A stretch of 19,052 nucleotides of DNA, taken from JBFKAV01 sp041621405. Its GTDB lineage: Bacteria > Pseudomonadota > Alphaproteobacteria > Rhodobacterales > Rhodobacteraceae. The notes under the pieces were generated by a model. That model made no database searches. It was not told the DNA's origin and saw nothing but the letters and a program-made list of their open reading frames with translations. Numbering within the stretch: the stretch's first letter is position 1; the number at the start of each line of letters is the position of its first letter. Where the stretch lies: contig JBFKAV010000061.1 in assembly GCA_041621405.1 (NCBI GenBank), positions 1 to 19,052 on the forward strand. The letters run 5' to 3'. The translations under genes and the position numbers were made by a program. Below, piece after piece: positions 15,753 through 19,052 of this stretch.

Positions 15753-15761
15753 TCCGGAACG

Positions 15762-15880
15762 CCCCCCACCCCCATCCCCTCCCCACGGAGGGGGAGAGGA
15801 GCTGCCAACCGGGAACCCTGCAATTGGCCCGTGCCCGACCTTCGCCTCCCTCCCCCCTCGCGGGGGAGGGATGGGGAGGG
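15762..15880. repeat. C-rich/G-rich inverted repeat element inside the operon
   Basis: Two hairpins face each other: CCCCTCC-CCAC-GGAGGGG (15776-15793) and CCCTCCCCC-CTCGC-GGGGGAGGG (15848-15870). In addition the outer left part (15768-15784) is an imperfect reverse complement of the right part (15862-15880). This CCCCATCCCCTCCCC / GGGGAGGGATGGGG pattern resembles a palindromic intergenic repeat I recall as common in alphaproteobacteria. It fills the 157 bases between the binding protein and the ATPase gene and could lower expression of the downstream genes. Confidence 0.6.
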
Positions 15881-15909
15881 GGCCTGGACCCCGCCTGACG
15901 AGTGAGCCC

Positions 15910-16893
15910 ATGCCCGCCGCCGTCGAATTCGTGAACGTCAGCCGCCACTTCGGCGCCGTCAGGGCGGTCGACGCGGTGTCGGTCGAGATCGCCGCGGGCG
16001 AGTTCTTCGCGCTGCTCGGGCCGTCAGGCTCGGGCAAGACCACATGCCTCAGGCTGATCGCCGGCTTCGAGCAGCCAACCCGCGGCGAGGTTCGCATCTT
16101 CGGCGAGAGCATGGTCGGGGTGCCGCCCTACCGCCGGGCGGTGAACACGGTCTTTCAGGACTACGCGCTGTTTCCGCATCTCAATGTCATCGACAACGTC
16201 GCCTACGGGCTGAGGGTCGCCGGAAAGGGCGCGGCCGAGCGCCGGCGCGAGGCGGAGGCGGCGCTCGAGCTGGTGCAGCTTCCGGGCTATGGCGGGCGCC
16301 GGCCGAGCGAGCTCTCGGGCGGCCAGCGGCAGCGGGTGGCGCTGGCGCGCGCGCTGGTGATGAAGCCCCGCGTGCTTCTGCTCGACGAGCCCCTGGGCGC
16401 GCTTGACCTCAAGCTTCGCGAGCAGATGCAGGAGGAGCTGAAAGCCTTGCAGCGCAAGGTCGGGATCACCTTCGTCTTCGTCACCCACGATCAGGGCGAG
16501 GCGCTCAGCATGGCCGACCGGATCGCGGTCTTCAACGACGGCCGGATCGAGCAGGTCGGCACCCCGGACGAGGTCTACAACCGCCCGGCGAAACCGTTCG
16601 TCGCCGACTTCGTCGGCTCCTCGAACGTTCTGCCGCCGGAGGTGACCGACACGATCGCCGGGCGCCAGGCCTGGGCGAGCCTCAGGCCCGAGGCGATCCG
16701 ACTCGTCGCCCGGGGACACCCGGCCAGGGTGGTGGCCACCGCCTTCCTTGGAACCGCGACGCGGCTGCATCTCGAGATGGCGGGGCGCGACCTCACCGCG
16801 CTGGTGCCGCGAGGCGCGGAGGTGCCGCGGCCCGGTCAGACCGTCGAGATCGGCTGGGGCGAGGGCGATCTGCACCTGATGGAGGGGCCGTGA
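15910..16893 (+). CDS. Polyamine ABC transporter ATP-binding protein (PotA-like)
   Basis: The 327-aa product is the cytoplasmic motor of the importer. It has Walker A GPSGSGKTT (37-45), Q-loop Q83 in VFQDYALFPH, signature LSGGQRQRVALARAL (135-149), Walker B VLLLDEP (155-161) with the D-loop GALDLKLR, and H193 in VTHDQGEALSMADRI. The C-terminal part (about 235-327) is the TOBE regulatory domain typical of PotA/UgpC-type ATPases, with FVGSSNVLP and SLRPEAIRL. The ATG at 15910 has only a weak GAGTGAG before it; upstream codons belong to the repeat element. Its stop codon overlaps the next start (TGATG), so it is translationally coupled to the permease. Confidence 0.95.
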   Translation: MPAAVEFVNVSRHFGAVRAVDAVSVEIAAGEFFALLGPSGSGKTTCLRLIAGFEQPTRGEVRIFGESMVGVPPYRRAVNTVFQDYALFPHLNVIDNVAYGLRVAGKGAAERRREAEAALELVQLPGYGGRRPSELSGGQRQRVALARALVMKPRVLLLDEPLGALDLKLREQMQEELKALQRKVGITFVFVTHDQGEALSMADRIAVFNDGRIEQVGTPDEVYNRPAKPFVADFVGSSNVLPPEVTDTIAGRQAWASLRPEAIRLVARGHPARVVATAFLGTATRLHLEMAGRDLTALVPRGAEVPRPGQTVEIGWGEGDLHLMEGP

Positions 16894-17840
16894 TGGCGGA
16901 TACCGCCGCTCCCGCCATCCCGCCCCGCGAGGGCGCGCTGGCGAGGGCCTCCGACGCGCTCTGGCGACGGCCGCGGCTATTGCTCGCCATGCTCCTGCTG
17001 CCGCCGGTGCTGTGGCTCGGTGTGATCTATCTCGGTGCGCTCTTCGCGCTTCTGGCGCAGAGCTTCTTCTCGATTGACGAGTTCACCGGGCTGATCAGGT
17101 ACCAGCTCACACTGAAGACCTATCGCGAGCTGCTGACGCCGGCCAATTCCGACATCATCCTTCGCACCGTCATGACCGCGGCGCTGGTGACGCTCGCCTG
17201 CGCGGTCATCGCCTTCCCCATCGCCTATTTCGCGGCGCGCTACGCGCGGGGGCGCTGGAAGGCGGTGTTCTACCTCGGCGTCATGCTGCCGCTCTGGTCG
17301 AGCTATCTCGTCAAGGTCTATTCCTGGAAGCTCATTCTCGCGAAGGAGGGCATCCTGAACTGGGCGCTGACCGAGCTGCGCCTCTCCTGGCTGCTCGAGG
17401 CCTATCTCGACTTGCCGGTGGTCGGGGGCAACTCGCTCAGCACCAGCCCCACCGGCACCTTCCTGGTCTTCGTCTACGTCTGGCTGCCGTTCATGATCCT
17501 GCCGGTGCAGGCGGCGCTGGAGCGGGTGCCGGTCTCGATGCTGGAGGCGAGCGGCGATCTCGGCGCTCATCCGGCGCAGACCTTCCGGCACGTGCTCCTG
17601 CCGCTGGCCATGCCGGGGGTGATCGCGGGGTCGATCTTCACCTTCTCGCTGACCTTGGGCGACTACATCATCCCGCAGATCGTCGGCACCTCGGCGCGGT
17701 TCATCGGCCAGGCGGTCTACCAGCACCAGGGCACGGCGGGGAACATCCCGCTTGCGGCGGCTTTCGCGGTGGTGCCGATCCTGATCATGGGGCTCTACCT
17801 CTGGTGGGCCAAGCGGCAGGGGGCCTTCGATGCGTTGTAG
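16893..17840 (+). CDS. Polyamine ABC transporter permease 1 (PotB-like)
   Basis: The 315-aa inner-membrane product has about six hydrophobic segments (near 30-55, 90-112, 122-142, 185-205, 235-255 and 280-302). The EAA loop that docks on the ATPase is EASGDLGAHPAQTFRHVLLP (218-237). Blocks LGDYIIPQIVG and GNIPLAAAFA near the end are typical for PotB-type permeases. The ATG at 16893 overlaps the ATPase stop by one base and is preceded by GGAGGGG. The second permease does not follow directly but after a 200-base palindromic stretch, which is unusual for this operon type. Confidence 0.94.
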   Translation: MADTAAPAIPPREGALARASDALWRRPRLLLAMLLLPPVLWLGVIYLGALFALLAQSFFSIDEFTGLIRYQLTLKTYRELLTPANSDIILRTVMTAALVTLACAVIAFPIAYFAARYARGRWKAVFYLGVMLPLWSSYLVKVYSWKLILAKEGILNWALTELRLSWLLEAYLDLPVVGGNSLSTSPTGTFLVFVYVWLPFMILPVQAALERVPVSMLEASGDLGAHPAQTFRHVLLPLAMPGVIAGSIFTFSLTLGDYIIPQIVGTSARFIGQAVYQHQGTAGNIPLAAAFAVVPILIMGLYLWWAKRQGAFDAL

Positions 17841-17900
17841 GGCAGGAGAGACGGCGCATTACGGTCGGCGACAGACGCGAAGGGCAGCGCCCGGCCCGCG

Positions 17901-17992
17901 GGGTGGGCGCAGTAGCGCCCGCCCGTCGTTCCAAAGGCACGCCTTCAGCGTGACGGGGGCGGGCTGGGCGCTGCCCGGGCTGACGCCCGGGC
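17901..17992. repeat. Palindromic mosaic between the two permease genes, with TGAC-loop hairpin copy 2
   Basis: Successive hairpins are GGGCGC-AGTA-GCGCCC (17905-17920); an outer GCCCGCCCGTC / GACGGGGGCGGGC pairing (17917-17927 with 17952-17964) enclosing CACGC-CTTCA-GCGTG (17938-17952); and a perfect 8-bp GCCCGGGC-TGAC-GCCCGGGC (17973-17992). The last shares its core with 11559-11576. This looks like a REP/BIME-type mosaic. The 200-base gap (17841-18040) contains no credible gene. Confidence 0.6.
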
Positions 17993-18040
17993 GGGGCGGC
18001 GCGGCCCGGGATGTACCAAAGGTTGCTCTCGAGGTCGGCC

Positions 18041-18847
18041 ATGTCCTCTGACCGTGCCCCCCTCTGGCTCAAGATCGCTGCCGCCGCGGGGCTCCTCTTC
18101 CTGCACGTGCCGCTTCTGCTCATCTTCGCCTACGCATTCACCACCGAGGACAAGAGCTACGTCTGGCCGCCGCCGGGGCTGACGCTGAAATGGTTCGGCG
18201 TCACCTGGCACCGGCCCGACGTCTGGGCAGCGCTTTCGCTCTCGCTCCGGGTGGCGGCGATCTCGACCACGGTCGCGCTGATCCTCGGCACGCTCTGCGC
18301 CGCGGCCATGGCGCGCTCGCGCTTTTTCGGGCGCGAGGTGATCTCGCTCCTGGTGATCCTGCCGATCGCGCTGCCGGGCATCATCACCGGCATCTCGCTC
18401 AGATCGGCCTTCAACCTCGCCGACATCCCTTTCAGCTTCTGGACCATCGTGCTCGGCCACGCCACTTTCTGCGTCGTCGTCGTCTACAACAACGCGGTGG
18501 CCCGCTTCCGCCGCACCTCGGCGAGCCTGGTCGAGGCCTCGATGGACCTCGGCGCCAACGGGTTCCAGACCTTCGCCCTCGTGATCCTGCCGAACATCGC
18601 CACCGCGCTCCTGGCCGGCGGCATGCTCGCCTTCGCGCTCAGCTTCGACGAGGTGATCGTGACGACCTTCACCGCGGGCCAGCAGCAGACGCTGCCGATC
18701 TGGATGCTGGAGGAGCTCGTCCGGCCGCGGCAGCGGCCGGTGACCAACGTCGTGGCGATGGTGGTGGTGCTCGTCACCTTCCTGCCCATCCTCGCCGCCT
18801 ACTACCTGACGCGCGGCACCGAGACGGTCGCCGGTCAGGGCAAATGA
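18041..18847 (+). CDS. Polyamine ABC transporter permease 2 (PotC-like)
   Basis: The 268-aa inner-membrane protein starts with a hydrophobic segment (AAGLLFLHVPLLLIFAYAF) and has about six in total. The EAA loop is EASMDLGANGFQTFALVILP (165-184). LSFDEVIVTTFTAG and the late LPIWMLEELVRPRQRPVTN are standard PotC blocks. The start at 18041 follows GAGG by six bases; an ATG at 18011 would add ten residues (MYQRLLSRSA) but lies at the edge of the repeat mosaic and has no ribosome site. It forms the translocation path with the PotB-like protein. The next gene begins 22 bases after its stop. Confidence 0.94.
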   Translation: MSSDRAPLWLKIAAAAGLLFLHVPLLLIFAYAFTTEDKSYVWPPPGLTLKWFGVTWHRPDVWAALSLSLRVAAISTTVALILGTLCAAAMARSRFFGREVISLLVILPIALPGIITGISLRSAFNLADIPFSFWTIVLGHATFCVVVVYNNAVARFRRTSASLVEASMDLGANGFQTFALVILPNIATALLAGGMLAFALSFDEVIVTTFTAGQQQTLPIWMLEELVRPRQRPVTNVVAMVVVLVTFLPILAAYYLTRGTETVAGQGK

Positions 18848-18869
18848 ACGCAAGACGGGAGGATCCGGA

Positions 18870-19052
18870 ATGGACACAGAGATGCTGATCGGGGGCGCCT
18901 TCGAGGCCGGCACCGAGACCGAGGAGAAGGTGCTGAACCCCAGGACCGGCAAGGTCGTCGTGACCCTGCCCGAGGCCAACGAGGGCCAGGTCGACCGCGC
19001 GGTGAATGCGGCGCGCGCCGCCGTCACTGGCAGGTCGCGGACCACGCCCGCC
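18870..19052 (+). CDS. Aldehyde dehydrogenase, probably gamma-aminobutyraldehyde dehydrogenase (3' end outside window)
   Basis: Only the first 61 residues are present. MLIGGAFEAGTETEEKVLNPRTGKVV, then PEANEGQVDRAVNAARAAV and SRTTPA match the N-terminal beta strand and first helix of the NAD-dependent aldehyde dehydrogenase family. The start is clear: GGGAGG seven bases before the ATG. Placed last after a polyamine importer, it most likely oxidises 4-aminobutanal (from putrescine) to GABA, but the catalytic Cys and Glu lie outside the window, so the substrate is an inference from context. One oddity is VTGRSRTTPA, where an aromatic Trp before SRTTP would be usual; here it is Arg (AGG). Confidence 0.8.
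   Translation, partial: MDTEMLIGGAFEAGTETEEKVLNPRTGKVVVTLPEANEGQVDRAVNAARAAVTGRSRTTPA

Noticed and set aside
14367..16112. Leftward open frame of 581 codons opposite the binding-protein gene
   Set aside because: It crosses the palindromic element and runs antisense to two well-supported genes; composition is typical of antisense high-GC frames.
17945..19045. Leftward open frame of 366 codons opposite the second permease and aldehyde dehydrogenase
   Set aside because: Arg/Asp/Glu/His-rich antisense translation without a domain; the plus-strand genes have clear motifs and ribosome sites.

Overview
The window looks like a chromosomal segment of a high-GC alphaproteobacterium, most likely of the Rhodobacteraceae/Paracoccaceae group. 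The evidence is very strong G+C codon bias, a glycine-dependent 5-aminolevulinate synthase (HemA) that aligns end to end with the Rhodobacter enzyme as I recall it, promoters of the TTGAC(G)-N17 type, and a lon/HU order and a rodZ-ispG order that are familiar in this group. Most genes are housekeeping. I see no phage, integrase, transposase, CRISPR array or defence locus.

Left part (1-5432): the 3' two thirds of lon, closed by an intrinsic terminator; a convergent small membrane-anchored protein with a peptidase S74 (intramolecular chaperone) motif; a divergent HU-like DNA-binding protein; tRNA-Val(CAC) just behind it; tRNA-Val(UAC) about 310 bases further on; a short orphan gene; a leftward GSCFA-family SGNH-type hydrolase with its own promoter; and two identical tRNA-Asp(GUC) genes in tandem.

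Middle part (5433-14175): a leftward M20 metallodipeptidase; a small exported protein made of two DUF4189-like repeats; hemA; a RodZ-like membrane HTH protein with ispG 86 bases downstream; a hairpin-rich convergent intergenic region; a leftward periplasmic M48/TPR protease of the BepA type; and a divergent class I/II aminotransferase. This part covers tetrapyrrole and isoprenoid precursors and cell-envelope care.

Right part (14176-19052): a polyamine uptake and breakdown operon. The order is substrate-binding protein, ATPase, two permeases, then the start of a probable gamma-aminobutyraldehyde dehydrogenase that runs off the window. Together they would import putrescine or spermidine and oxidise the aminoaldehyde toward GABA. 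Two features stand out: a roughly 250-base leader full of small inverted repeats ahead of the operon, and two palindromic repeat mosaics inside it (15762-15880 and 17901-17992).

I did not find a clearly new multi-gene system. The best candidates for a second look are the S74 mini-protein, the double-repeat exported protein beside hemA, the structured leader of the polyamine operon, and the TGAC-loop hairpins. Function calls rest on motifs and remembered family features; no database search was run.
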